Part shown: piece by piece, positions 1 through 6,803 of the stretch
Layout of the letters: every line of letters starts with the position of its first letter
How positions within the stretch are numbered: position 1 is the stretch's first letter
DNA from: Steroidobacteraceae bacterium
GTDB taxonomy: Bacteria; Pseudomonadota; Gammaproteobacteria; Steroidobacterales; Steroidobacteraceae
Reading direction: 5' to 3'
NCBI GenBank assembly: GCA_025927665.1
Contig: JAICKZ010000094.1
Coordinates: forward strand, 1 to 10,908
Length of the DNA stretch: 10,908 bases
Made by a program: the position numbers and the translations under genes
Notes under the pieces: model-generated
Database searches by the model: none
Told to the model about the DNA's origin: nothing
Seen by the model: the letters and a program-made list of their open reading frames with translations, nothing else

Positions 1-1
1 A

Positions 2-190
2 TCCACGCAACTTCCAACAAGTTGTTCAGCCATCACTTATCAACAGAGTGTTGCAGGAAGCGCAGTTGGTGGAGCGATGACGGGTGCGATAAGCTGGTGC
101 AAAACTCAAAAACTTGCCTCTGGAGCTTTTTGCACCGGTGCAACAACAACGAGCAATGCGAATGGTACTTATAATATAATTTGTCAATGA
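2..190 (+). CDS. 3' end of an unrecognised protein, possibly exported or surface-exposed (partial)
   Basis: An open frame enters at the left edge (first full codon at base 2) and ends at TGA 188-190, giving 62 C-terminal residues. The composition is that of a real exported or extracellular protein: rich in Ala, Gly, Ser and Thr, few charged residues, four cysteines (residues 8, 33, 44 and 61 of the fragment), and a Gly/Ala-rich stretch at about 18-30. The cysteines could form disulfides outside the cytoplasm, as in pilin-like or adhesin tails, but I recognise no family. A strong intrinsic terminator begins 26 bases after the stop, on this strand, which supports this frame over the overlapping minus-strand open frame at 26-214. 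The start and most of the protein lie outside the window. Confidence 0.55.
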   Translation, partial: STQLPTSCSAITYQQSVAGSAVGGAMTGAISWCKTQKLASGAFCTGATTTSNANGTYNIICQ

Positions 191-216
191 TTTGAACTTG
201 GGAAATATTTCCAATT

Positions 217-247
217 AATGCAGGTCAATAACTTGACCTGCATTTTT
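217..247 (+). terminator. Rho-independent terminator after the first partial gene
   Basis: A perfect 12-bp stem pairs 217-228 with 233-244 around a 4-base loop (TAAC, 229-232). It is followed directly by a T run (243-247). It lies 26 bases past the TGA at 188-190, so it most likely ends transcription of that gene. Reading leftward, the stem is preceded by a run of A on the plus strand, so it may also work for minus-strand transcripts coming from the oxidoreductase side. Confidence 0.85.
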
Positions 248-329
248 GAGACGCGCTAAAACTAGATTTCTGCCGCAATAAGCGAATGAGTTCAACCAAC
301 GCGGCCGTGATGAATTCACCCAACAGGTC

Positions 330-489
330 AGTGAATAGACTTGATCGGCTACGGACAAGGCATTGTCATCGCTTTGCGATCTTTCTACGGCGAAAAGTCT
401 AGTGAATTGCGAATCAGATGCACGATGCAGGTTTCAATTTGCGTTTTCTCAAATACTGTATTGATGGCCTCGGGAAGTCCTTCCTCTAC
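330..489 (-). pseudogene. Remnant of an IS256-family (Mutator-type) transposase
   Basis: Read on the minus strand from 489, the translation contains EGLPEAINTVFEKTQ, then CIVHLIRNSL, then a TAG where the family usually has Trp, then KDRKAM (ending at 367). This matches the conserved IS256-family block G(F)PEAI...C-x2-H..RNSL...WKDRKAV, which follows the second catalytic Asp. After 367 the match resumes in a shifted frame with short indels (A-D-x-K-S-I-H, about 330-350), which fits the family's AADLKxIY segment. Only about 50 codons remain: no catalytic Asp/Asp/Glu set, no start and no terminal inverted repeats, and there are in-frame stops. It is therefore a dead relic. Its upstream edge overlaps the restored end of the neighbouring oxidoreductase (stop 486-488). 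The open frame at 341-526 on the plus strand is only its antisense shadow. Confidence 0.75.
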
Positions 490-2665
490 ACTTCTCTCCC
501 CTCGAACCACACCGGTGTTGACTTAAATGCCGGCGTTTTGCTGCGCGGATCAACACTTCAGTGCCAATCAATACATTAGCTTCAGGGAAATAAGCCATCA
601 CACTACCGCGAGCTATATTGAATTCACGCACGACGACATTATCCATGCGTCCATGAGGAGAAACCAACGTCGTAACGTCACCATCACTTAACCCATTAAC
701 CTGAATGTCTTCCTTATTCATCATGATTGTCCAGCGATCAGCATCGTTACGATATGAATCCGTGCGTTCATAAATAATGGTGTTGAATTGCCCTTCACTG
801 CGCACGGTAGTTAGCATCAACATATCGAAACGCTGCGGTGTGGCGCGTGTAATGAAATTCACTTTGCCATTGGGCGTGTTAAATTTGCATTCGTGCAAGA
901 CACGACCACGAACATGAAATTCTTTTTTTGCGATTTCTATGTCTCGTAGTTGCTCCATGCCTGGCACAATGGCCGCAATCGCTTCGCGAATTTTGCTGTG
1001 TTGTTGAAACACATTGAAGTCAATCGGGCACCCTGGTAGTAATCGCTTTGCCAACTCACTTAGGATTGTGACTTCGGGCTTTACGTTGGCAAGACGATGA
1101 ATGCCGCCATCACTCAAACGCACATAGTTGAACATCGATTCCTGTGTAGTAGGTTGCCATTCTTCATCACGCGCAGTAACCGGCAGTATCAATGATTCAC
1201 CTTCGTCAACGCCATGAATATGCCCTTGATTAAGTGTGGTGGTTAAAAATAACTTGAAGCCAATACGATTGAGTGCTGCAGCACTCCATGCGGAGTTCGG
1301 ACTTGCCGCGTACAGATTGCCGCCCATGATAATGGCGGCATCCATCTCACTACGATGCGCCGCCTGCAATGCTGCCATGGTGTCGTAACCTTTATGATGT
1401 GAGAGCTGCAAACCAAAATGCAGTTCCATGCGTTGCATTACTTCGCTGGAAAGTACGGGCTTGACGCCGATGGTACCAATTCCCTGCACATTGCTGTGGC
1501 CGCGCAATGGCAATAGCCCTGTACCGAATTTTCCCAGCATGCCACGCAGCATCGCAAGATTGGCAATGTATTCCACATTCTCAACACCATGCAGATGGTG
1601 CGTCATTCCCATGCCCCATGCAAATACAGCATGCGTTGACTGAGCATACAACTGAGCAACTCGCTCTATATCAACACGTGCAACGCCAGTTTGCGACTCA
1701 ATAAAGGACCATTCAATGTTATCGATATCGGTCTTGAATTCTTGATATCCATTGGAGTATTGATCAATGAATGCTTGATCTTGCGAATTCATTGCAATGA
1801 TCGCTTTCGCAATCCCTTTAAACAACGCAATGTCGGTACCAATGCGTGGTTGCAAATAAGCCGAGGCGATCCAGTCGCCACCCTTGAGCATTGAAGCAGG
1901 GCTTTTGGGTAATGCAAATCTTACCAATCCTGTTTCACGTGCAGGATTGATGATGATCACTTCGCCGCCACGATCACGGCAGGCTTTGAGCTTGTGAATG
2001 AAGCGAGGATGATTCGATGCGGGATTGGCGCCAATAACGAAAATCAAATCGCACTTGTTCAAGTCATCCAGTTCCACTGTCGAAGTACCTGCACCAATCG
2101 TGCTGTCCAATCCCACGCTGGTGGCTTGATGGCAGTAGTAAGAACAATTGTTGATATTGTTGGTGCCATATGCACGTGCCAGTAACTGAAACACAAAACC
2201 GGCTTCGTTCGATGAGCGACCCGATGAATAGAAGAAGCTGCGCTCGGGGTTGATTGCTTTTAATTTTTCAGCGGCGTAATTGAGCGCCCATTCCCAATCC
2301 ACCACTTGATAACCATTGTTGTCTTTGGATTTATAAATGGGGTCACCCAATCGTCCCAGATGCTCAAGCTCATGGCCATCCAGCTGCCGCAACTCATCTA
2401 ATGTGTGAGTAAGTACTGCATGTGGAATCGGTGGTTGAATATCGGTGGATTGTGCCTGAATACTTTTATTGCAGACGCTTGGAAATTCATCCAGCTCATT
2501 GGTCATGCCACCATGCTGACCGCCCATGCCAAGACCGCATGCTTTGCAGGTGTTATGCGAACGCAATGCCATAGTGGTGTTGAGTAAACCAATACGTTGC
2601 GCAGTCTTTAGCGCATATATTACTTTTTTTGGGCCGCCACCAATGGCTTGCTTACTCATGCTCAT
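449..2665 (-). CDS. YdeP/FdhF-like molybdopterin oxidoreductase alpha subunit, apparently frameshifted near its 3' end
   Basis: The long product (738 aa as read) matches the YdeP-type branch of the molybdopterin oxidoreductases (formate dehydrogenase H-like alpha subunits). These are cytoplasmic proteins with bis-MGD and an Fe-S cluster; the substrate of most YdeP relatives is unknown. Visible landmarks are an N-terminal cysteine set (C40, C43, C65) likely to bind Fe-S, SSGRSSNEAGF at about 147-157, and YYCHQATSVGL at 176-186, where Cys178-His179 replaces the Sec-His pair of FdhF as probable Mo ligand. PLRGHSNVQG and YFPEANVL near the C terminus are also typical. After codon GAA 557-559 the read frame turns into an Arg-rich tail unlike the family. 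In another frame the expected ending follows: DPRSKTPAFKSTPVWFEGRE, then Val, starting at 551 and stopping at TAG 486-488. This indicates a 2-base insertion or 1-base loss within 552-556. The natural gene is then 486-2665, about 726 aa. ATG 2663-2665 and ATG 2657-2659 are both possible starts; neither has a strong ribosome site. Confidence 0.85.
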   Translation of the reverse strand: MSMSKQAIGGGPKKVIYALKTAQRIGLLNTTMALRSHNTCKACGLGMGGQHGGMTNELDEFPSVCNKSIQAQSTDIQPPIPHAVLTHTLDELRQLDGHELEHLGRLGDPIYKSKDNNGYQVVDWEWALNYAAEKLKAINPERSFFYSSGRSSNEAGFVFQLLARAYGTNNINNCSYYCHQATSVGLDSTIGAGTSTVELDDLNKCDLIFVIGANPASNHPRFIHKLKACRDRGGEVIIINPARETGLVRFALPKSPASMLKGGDWIASAYLQPRIGTDIALFKGIAKAIIAMNSQDQAFIDQYSNGYQEFKTDIDNIEWSFIESQTGVARVDIERVAQLYAQSTHAVFAWGMGMTHHLHGVENVEYIANLAMLRGMLGKFGTGLLPLRGHSNVQGIGTIGVKPVLSSEVMQRMELHFGLQLSHHKGYDTMAALQAAHRSEMDAAIIMGGNLYAASPNSAWSAAALNRIGFKLFLTTTLNQGHIHGVDEGESLILPVTARDEEWQPTTQESMFNYVRLSDGGIHRLANVKPEVTILSELAKRLLPGCPIDFNVFQQHSKIREAIAAIVPGMEQLRDIEIAKKEFHVRGRVLHECKFNTPNGKVNFITRATPQRFDMLMLTTVRSEGQFNTIIYERTDSYRNDADRWTIMMNKEDIQVNGLSDGDVTTLVSPHGRMDNVVVREFNIARGSVMAYFPEANVLIGTEVLIRAAKRRHLSQHRCGSRGEKCRGRTSRGHQYSI

Positions 2666-2744
2666 CTGTCACGCACATGAAATATACCTTGGGCCAAAAA
2701 GCTTTTCGCTTCATTCACTCTTTCTTAGGAAAAGAAAACAGCGG

Positions 2745-3692
2745 TTATCGCTTCGATGTTCCTGAATCCATGGTTGCGGCTGATGCCACATTGCCCGTGA
2801 CAATGGCATCGCGAAACTGTGCAAACAAATCGACCAATGCATTGGGTGTATGCGGCATCATAATGGTGTTGCTGCGATTCCCTCCTGCCACTTCTTTTAA
2901 GGTGTCGAAGTACTGTGTCATCAATACCATGGTCATGGCATCTCGTGCTGTTGCACCGGAAACAGATTCCGAAAACTTGGTGACTGACTCGCGCAACCCT
3001 TCAACAATCGCAGTACGTTGATTGGCAATACCTTCGCCTTGAAGCTTCTTTGATTCTGCTTCTGCTTCAGCTTTCTTAACCAGCAATAATTTTTCCGTTT
3101 CGGCGCGCGACACAGTAGCTTCACGTTCGCGTGCAGCGGCATTAATATCATTCATGGCTGCTTTGACTTTTTCATCGGGAACAATGTCAGTGATCAACGA
3201 TTTGGCGATCGAGTAACCGAACTCGCGCATGGATTCATCAAGACTGTCTTTCACATCAATGGCGATCTGTGCTTGCTGTTCAAAGGTTTGATCGAGTGTC
3301 ATCTTCGGCACGTGACCCAGAATGACATTGTAGACAAACGATTCGATCTGCTTGATGGGATCGGAAAGTTTGTAAAAAGCCTCGTATACTTTTTCTGGTA
3401 TCACCTGGTATTGAACTGAAATTGGAATCAGCACGAATACATTATCCTTGGTTTTGGTTTCTACCTTGACATCGAGCTGCTGCACTTGCAGACTGATTTT
3501 TCGTACCACATCATCAATGAATGGAATTTTGAAATTAAGTCCAGGGTGAGCGATGCGTGAAAACTTGCCGAGACGTTGCACGATTCCGGCGTGCGCCGTA
3601 TCGATCGTAAAGAATGTACCCAGTACTACACTAAGTCCTAATAGCAAGATAATGCCGCCAAAAACCAAACCGATCGTTGAAGTTGTTTCCAT
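2745..3692 (-). CDS. SPFH-domain (stomatin/prohibitin-like) membrane protein
   Basis: This 315-residue protein has one N-terminal hydrophobic segment (about 7-30). An SPFH/band 7 domain follows (about 31-200, with HAGIVQRLGKFSRIAHPGLN at its start). Next come an Ala/Glu/Lys-rich coiled-coil stretch (about 183-225, AEAEAESKKLQGEG) and a C-terminal tail. This is the layout of stomatin-like and plant HIR-type proteins, which oligomerise at membrane microdomains and often influence membrane proteases or channels. The particular partner here is unknown. I chose ATG 3690-3692 because GGAG lies 6 bases before it; an in-frame GTG at 3702-3704 would add four residues and has no good ribosome site. The gene sits between trmL and the oxidoreductase on the same strand, with gaps of 67 and 79 bases, so co-transcription is possible but not shown. 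HflK/HflC and QmcA are more distant alternatives. Confidence 0.85.
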   Translation of the reverse strand: METTSTIGLVFGGIILLLGLSVVLGTFFTIDTAHAGIVQRLGKFSRIAHPGLNFKIPFIDDVVRKISLQVQQLDVKVETKTKDNVFVLIPISVQYQVIPEKVYEAFYKLSDPIKQIESFVYNVILGHVPKMTLDQTFEQQAQIAIDVKDSLDESMREFGYSIAKSLITDIVPDEKVKAAMNDINAAAREREATVSRAETEKLLLVKKAEAEAESKKLQGEGIANQRTAIVEGLRESVTKFSESVSGATARDAMTMVLMTQYFDTLKEVAGGNRSNTIMMPHTPNALVDLFAQFRDAIVTGNVASAATMDSGTSKR

Positions 3693-3759
3693 TGCATTCT
3701 CCACTCATAAAATGTTGTAAGTAACGTCGCACATAATACTCTGCCAAATTCAATTGCAG

Positions 3760-4224
3760 TTAACTACCGTCGACAAATCCATGCTGTCGCCATGCCTCGT
3801 AGGTAATGACGGCCACTGCATTCGATAGATTCAAACTGCGATTTCCAGGTAACATAGGAATACGCAATCGCCGCGCGGTGTCACAACGTTCGAGAATTTT
3901 CTGTGGCAATCCCCGTGTTTCGGGCCCGTAAATAAACATGTCACCTACCTGATAACTCACTTGATCGTAACGAACGGTGCCACGAGTTGAAATGGCAAAC
4001 CATCGCAAAGGTTGGACTTGCTCAAAACATTCATCTAATGACTTCCATACTTTCATATGCATTAGCTGATGATAATCAAGTCCGGCTCGACGTAACGATT
4101 TTTCACCGATATCGAATCCCAACGGCTCGATCAAATGCAATGACGCGCCAGCGTTGGCGCTTAATCGAATGATGTTGCCGGTATTGGGTGGAATTTCAGG
4201 TTCGAATAGGACAATATGGAACAT
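3760..4224 (-). CDS. trmL: tRNA (cytidine(34)/uridine(34)-2'-O)-methyltransferase TrmL
   Basis: TrmL is a SPOUT-fold enzyme that uses S-adenosylmethionine to methylate the 2'-O of the wobble base in tRNA-Leu isoacceptors. The 154 residues match the family length (about 155-160). The signature blocks are all present: EPEIPPNTGNIIRL at 8-21, LRRAGLDYH at 44-52, the SAM-knot motif YGPETRGLP at 99-107, and IPMLPGNRSLNLSNAVAV at 122-139. Start ATG 4222-4224 was chosen because it gives the family N terminus (MFHIVLFEPEIPPNTGN). The frame stays open up to an ATG at 4276-4278, but those extra 18 residues do not look like TrmL and would overlap the divergent gene. The Shine-Dalgarno is weak (GAG about 7 bases upstream). 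Confidence 0.93.
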   Translation of the reverse strand: MFHIVLFEPEIPPNTGNIIRLSANAGASLHLIEPLGFDIGEKSLRRAGLDYHQLMHMKVWKSLDECFEQVQPLRWFAISTRGTVRYDQVSYQVGDMFIYGPETRGLPQKILERCDTARRLRIPMLPGNRSLNLSNAVAVITYEAWRQHGFVDGS

Positions 4225-4263
4225 GTGTGAACTCAAATTATCTTTGTAAGTGGCAAAATTTTC

Positions 4264-4764
4264 ATGCAGCAAAATCAAGACATCTCAACTGCCATCAATA
4301 GCAATGCCATCACGCTGTGCAAGAAATCCTGGTCTGCCTATTTCGGAACCTTCATTCGCGGGTTGATTATCACTGCATTATTTATCGGTGCATTGTATTG
4401 GAAAAATACATTGTGGATACCGATAACCGTCATATGGTTGGTGGCAATGATGCTGATCATTTATCGGTGGTGGTTGATTAGCAGCTTCCGCTTGTACTAC
4501 GACGACATCGGCGTATGGTTATATTCTGGCATCTTGCCATGGCGTCGTGGAGTGCAAGGGGTTAAATGGCGCGATCTGGACGAAGCGGTTTTTACCAACA
4601 GTTTTAACAGCTGGCTGACACAATCTTACACCATCGTGATACGACATCGATTTACCAAGGAAAGCGAAATCCTGGTCACCCAAATGGCAAATGGTAAGCA
4701 GGCGGTGGCGATCATCAATCAGCAACTTCAAGAGCATATTCGCAAAGGTATACCACTTAGTTGA
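4264..4764 (+). CDS. Two-helix membrane protein, possibly with a bacterial PH-like domain
   Basis: The 166-residue product has two closely spaced hydrophobic segments (about 31-46 and 50-68) forming a membrane hairpin. A basic/aromatic link (YRWWLISS) follows, then a mainly beta-strand soluble part of about 95 residues (FRLYYDDIGVWLYSGILPW onward) ending in a short helix (about 145-160). This layout resembles small bPH2/YdbS-like membrane proteins, in which a PH-like domain follows a TM pair, but the match is by pattern only and the function is unknown. Start ATG 4264-4266 is the only reasonable one; no strong ribosome site precedes it. It diverges from trmL with 39 bases between the starts, so the promoters of the two genes must overlap each other or the coding starts. 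cysK follows 143 bases downstream. Confidence 0.7.
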   Translation: MQQNQDISTAINSNAITLCKKSWSAYFGTFIRGLIITALFIGALYWKNTLWIPITVIWLVAMMLIIYRWWLISSFRLYYDDIGVWLYSGILPWRRGVQGVKWRDLDEAVFTNSFNSWLTQSYTIVIRHRFTKESEILVTQMANGKQAVAIINQQLQEHIRKGIPLS

Positions 4765-4825
4765 CAAGCTTGAATTGATAAGCAGGACGACAATATAGAA
4801 AGCGTACTGAAAATGAGCTTTTGTT

Positions 4826-4855
4826 TTGTCACCACACAATCACACGCTATATACT
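4826..4855 (+). promoter_or_regulatory. Probable sigma70-type promoter of cysK
   Basis: TTGTCA (4826-4831) and TATACT (4850-4855) are separated by 18 bases; each hexamer differs from the consensus at one position. Transcription would start near 4862, leaving a leader of about 45 bases before cysK ATG 4908. A second, weaker pair (TTGAAT 4770-4775, TATAGA 4794-4799, 18-base spacing) lies upstream. No cysteine-regulator operator could be recognised by eye. Confidence 0.5.
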
Positions 4856-4907
4856 GAAAATCTCTTTGCAATTCCGTAACAATCGAATCAATACATCGGA
4901 GAGCACT

Positions 4908-5849
4908 ATGATTTACGATAGCATTCTTGGCACCATTGGTCGCACACCTATTGTGCGCATTAATCATTTAATGCCAGCCAATGTAACCATGTACGTGAAG
5001 TGCGAGTTTTTTAATCCATTATCATCCGTGAAGGATCGCTTGGCCATTGCCATCATTGAAGATGCTGAGCGACGCGGCACGCTCAAGCCAGGACAAACGG
5101 TTGTTGAAGCAACATCGGGAAACACTGGTATTGCGCTGGCCATGGTATGTGCTGCCAAGGGCTATCCATTTGTAGCCACGATGGCGGAATCCTTTTCTGT
5201 CGAACGCCGTAAGATCATGCGCGCATTGGGCGCAAAGGTAATTCTCACGCCGGCAGCAGAACGCGGTGTTGGCATGGTACGTAAAGCAAAAGAGCTGGCG
5301 GAAAAACATGGCTGGTTTCTCGCCAATCAATTTGAAAACCCTGCCAATCCCGAATATCACCGCAACACTACCGGACCGGAAATTCTCAGCGATTTCGCCG
5401 GTAAAAGATTGGACTTCTGGGTGACCGGCTGGGGTACGGGCGGCACGTTAACCGGTGCAGGTCAGATGTTGAAAGCGGCACGACCTACTTTGAAAATCAT
5501 TGCATGTGAACCTGCAAACGCATCCTTGTTGAAAGGCGCCGAGTTCAAGCCACATAAAATTCAAGGTTGGACTCCAGACTTTATTCCGGACGTATTGGAT
5601 CGCAAAGTGCCCGATGAAATTTTGTCAATAACCGATGATGAGGCCATTAGCAATGCACGCGCGCTTGCAAGTAAGGAGGGTATTTTCTGTGGCATTTCTT
5701 CTGGTGCCACTTTTGCCGCAGCATTGAAAGTTGCACAAACTGCACCATCAGGTTCGGTGATTCTCGCGATGTTGCCAGACACGGCCGAGCGTTACTTAAG
5801 TACTGCATTGTTCGAAGGTATAAACGACGGCACGGACGCGGAGATTTAA
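4908..5849 (+). CDS. cysK: Cysteine synthase (O-acetylserine sulfhydrylase), CysK type
   Basis: This PLP enzyme makes L-cysteine from O-acetylserine and sulfide in the cytoplasm, the last step of sulfate assimilation. The 313-residue protein has the fold type II landmarks: PLP lysine K42 in NPLSSVKDR, the substrate loop TSGNTG at 69-74, the phosphate-binding loop GWGTGGTLTG at 174-183, HKIQG at 216-220, GISSG at 262-266, and ERYLST near the C terminus. HKIQG, FIPDVL and ERYLST favour CysK over the shorter CysM. Start ATG 4908-4910 fits the family N terminus (YDSILGTIGRTPIVRI) and has GGAGA a few bases upstream. The frame is open upstream from a TTG at 4821, but those residues overlap the likely promoter and do not resemble the family. 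Cystathionine beta-synthase is a less likely alternative, given the short length and lack of extra domains. Confidence 0.93.
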   Translation: MIYDSILGTIGRTPIVRINHLMPANVTMYVKCEFFNPLSSVKDRLAIAIIEDAERRGTLKPGQTVVEATSGNTGIALAMVCAAKGYPFVATMAESFSVERRKIMRALGAKVILTPAAERGVGMVRKAKELAEKHGWFLANQFENPANPEYHRNTTGPEILSDFAGKRLDFWVTGWGTGGTLTGAGQMLKAARPTLKIIACEPANASLLKGAEFKPHKIQGWTPDFIPDVLDRKVPDEILSITDDEAISNARALASKEGIFCGISSGATFAAALKVAQTAPSGSVILAMLPDTAERYLSTALFEGINDGTDAEI

Positions 5850-5980
5850 ATTTTCAATGCGATATAATTTTATTGCCATGTCATTGGTATTTTTGCGGAC
5901 CGAGAATCTAGTTTAATTACTGCTCATGGTTTCCCTGATCTATCGACAGAGGAACCATTCATATTGGTTTACCGAATTCT

Positions 5981-6001
5981 TCGATATGCTCAGGATGAAC
6001 G
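5981..6001 (+). repeat. REP-like dispersed repeat, copy 1
   Basis: This 21-mer (TCGATATGCTCAGGATGAAC plus G) matches 18 of 21 bases of a second copy at 8290-8310. It also resembles the widespread proteobacterial motif TTCGACATGCTCAGGATGAA. A degenerate inverted counterpart may lie at about 6041-6065 (CCGTTCGCC...CAG...ATCGGCAA), which would make 5981-6065 a small imperfect inverted-repeat element. That second arm is an inference. Confidence 0.55.
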
Positions 6002-6090
6002 CATTTACTTAAATTACTGGATTACGAACAGCATCGTGCCGTTCGCCTTTCAGGCCATCGGCAAAGCCGATGTTTGCTTCGACTTCCTGT

Positions 6091-6119
6091 CTCCGCGATC
6101 CCGCCTTCGGGAATGACAT
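6091..6119. repeat. Short palindromic repeat of the ATTCCCG...CGGGAAT type
   Basis: TCCCG (6099-6103) pairs with CGGGA (6108-6112) around CCTT, within CTCCGCGATCCCGCC...GGGAATGACAT. This resembles the common dispersed element GTCATTCCCGCGAAGGCGGG found between genes in many proteobacteria. It stands just after the REP-like element and about 47 bases before the possible start of the DUF1211 gene. Confidence 0.5.
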
Positions 6120-6176
6120 ATTGCACACTGATATATTATCGAAAACATAACGCGTTGAATGATAAAGAACGAACAG

Positions 6177-6803
6177 ATGAGTAACACAGAGTATTCACAC
6201 ATTCGTGCCATGGGGAAAACCCGACTGGAGGCCTTCAGTGATGGCGTGATTGCCATCATCATCACCATCATGGTGTTGGAACTGAAAGTGCCGCACGACG
6301 TAACCATAAACGCACTCTATGCCATGTGGCCGGTGTTCCTGAGCTACTTGTTCAGTTTCATCTTTGTCGCGATTTACTGGAACAATCATCATCACCTTAT
6401 GCACGTGGTGCAACATGTAAATGGCCGTATTCTCTGGGCCAATATGCACTTGCTGTTCTGGCTATCACTGGTGCCTTTCACCACCGCATGGATGGGAGAA
6501 AATCATTTCGCATCGTTACCTATCGCGATATATGGTGTGGTATTGCTGTTCTCGGGCATTGCTTACTACTTATTAGTTCGTGCCTTACTGGCTCGCCATG
6601 GTCATGACTCTGAACTTGCCAAGGCGATTGGTAAAGACTTCAAGGGAAAAATATCGGTGGTGTTCTATGCATTGGCAATTCCATTGTCATTTGTTCATGT
6701 GGGCGTAGCTGGTGCTTTGTATCTCGCAGTGTCACTGATATGGATCGTGCCGGACTTACGAATTGAACGCTTCACCAACACCGGCAATAACAACCAAGCA
6801 TGA
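6177..6803 (+). CDS. TMEM175-family (DUF1211) potassium-channel-like membrane protein
   Basis: The 208-residue integral membrane protein begins with the family hallmark RLEAFSDGVIAI (16-27); the FSDG motif sits in the first helix. Further hydrophobic helices lie at about 45-67, 84-105, 113-138, 159-179 and 180-193, giving the six-helix single-repeat architecture of bacterial TMEM175 proteins. Characterised members are K+-selective leak-type channels of the inner membrane. The His-rich stretch WNNHHHLMHV (68-77) after the second helix is common in the family. Ion selectivity here is inferred. Start choice is uncertain: ATG 6177 gives the usual short N terminus, while ATG 6159 is in frame and adds six residues; neither has a clear ribosome site. 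Its stop overlaps the next start (ATGA at 6800-6803), so the two are very probably translated together. Confidence 0.85.
   Translation: MSNTEYSHIRAMGKTRLEAFSDGVIAIIITIMVLELKVPHDVTINALYAMWPVFLSYLFSFIFVAIYWNNHHHLMHVVQHVNGRILWANMHLLFWLSLVPFTTAWMGENHFASLPIAIYGVVLLFSGIAYYLLVRALLARHGHDSELAKAIGKDFKGKISVVFYALAIPLSFVHVGVAGALYLAVSLIWIVPDLRIERFTNTGNNNQA

Larger units (their letters stand above)
5850..6158. other. 309-bp intergenic region with short palindromic and REP-like sequences
   Basis: No convincing gene lies here. Visible structures are: an imperfect stem pairing ATGGTT (5926-5931) with AACCAT (5953-5958), extended by CC/GG after a bulged T; a REP-like 21-mer at 5981-6001; a perfect 7-bp hairpin at 6056-6072 (CATCGGC, loop AAA, GCCGATG); and a 5-bp hairpin at 6099-6112 in a TCCCGCCTTCGGGAATGAC context. 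None carries a proper T run, so no clear intrinsic terminator for cysK was found. I could not assign a promoter for the next gene with confidence. Confidence 0.6.

Noticed and set aside
26..214. 62-aa open frame on the minus strand
   Set aside because: It lies antisense to the plus-strand frame at 2-190, which has a better composition and a terminator directly after it.
341..526. 61-aa open frame on the plus strand
   Set aside because: It is antisense to the IS256 transposase relic and the oxidoreductase tail; the minus strand carries the recognisable motifs.
2629..3021. 130-aa open frame on the plus strand
   Set aside because: It is antisense to the start of the oxidoreductase and the end of the SPFH gene, with no family-like features.
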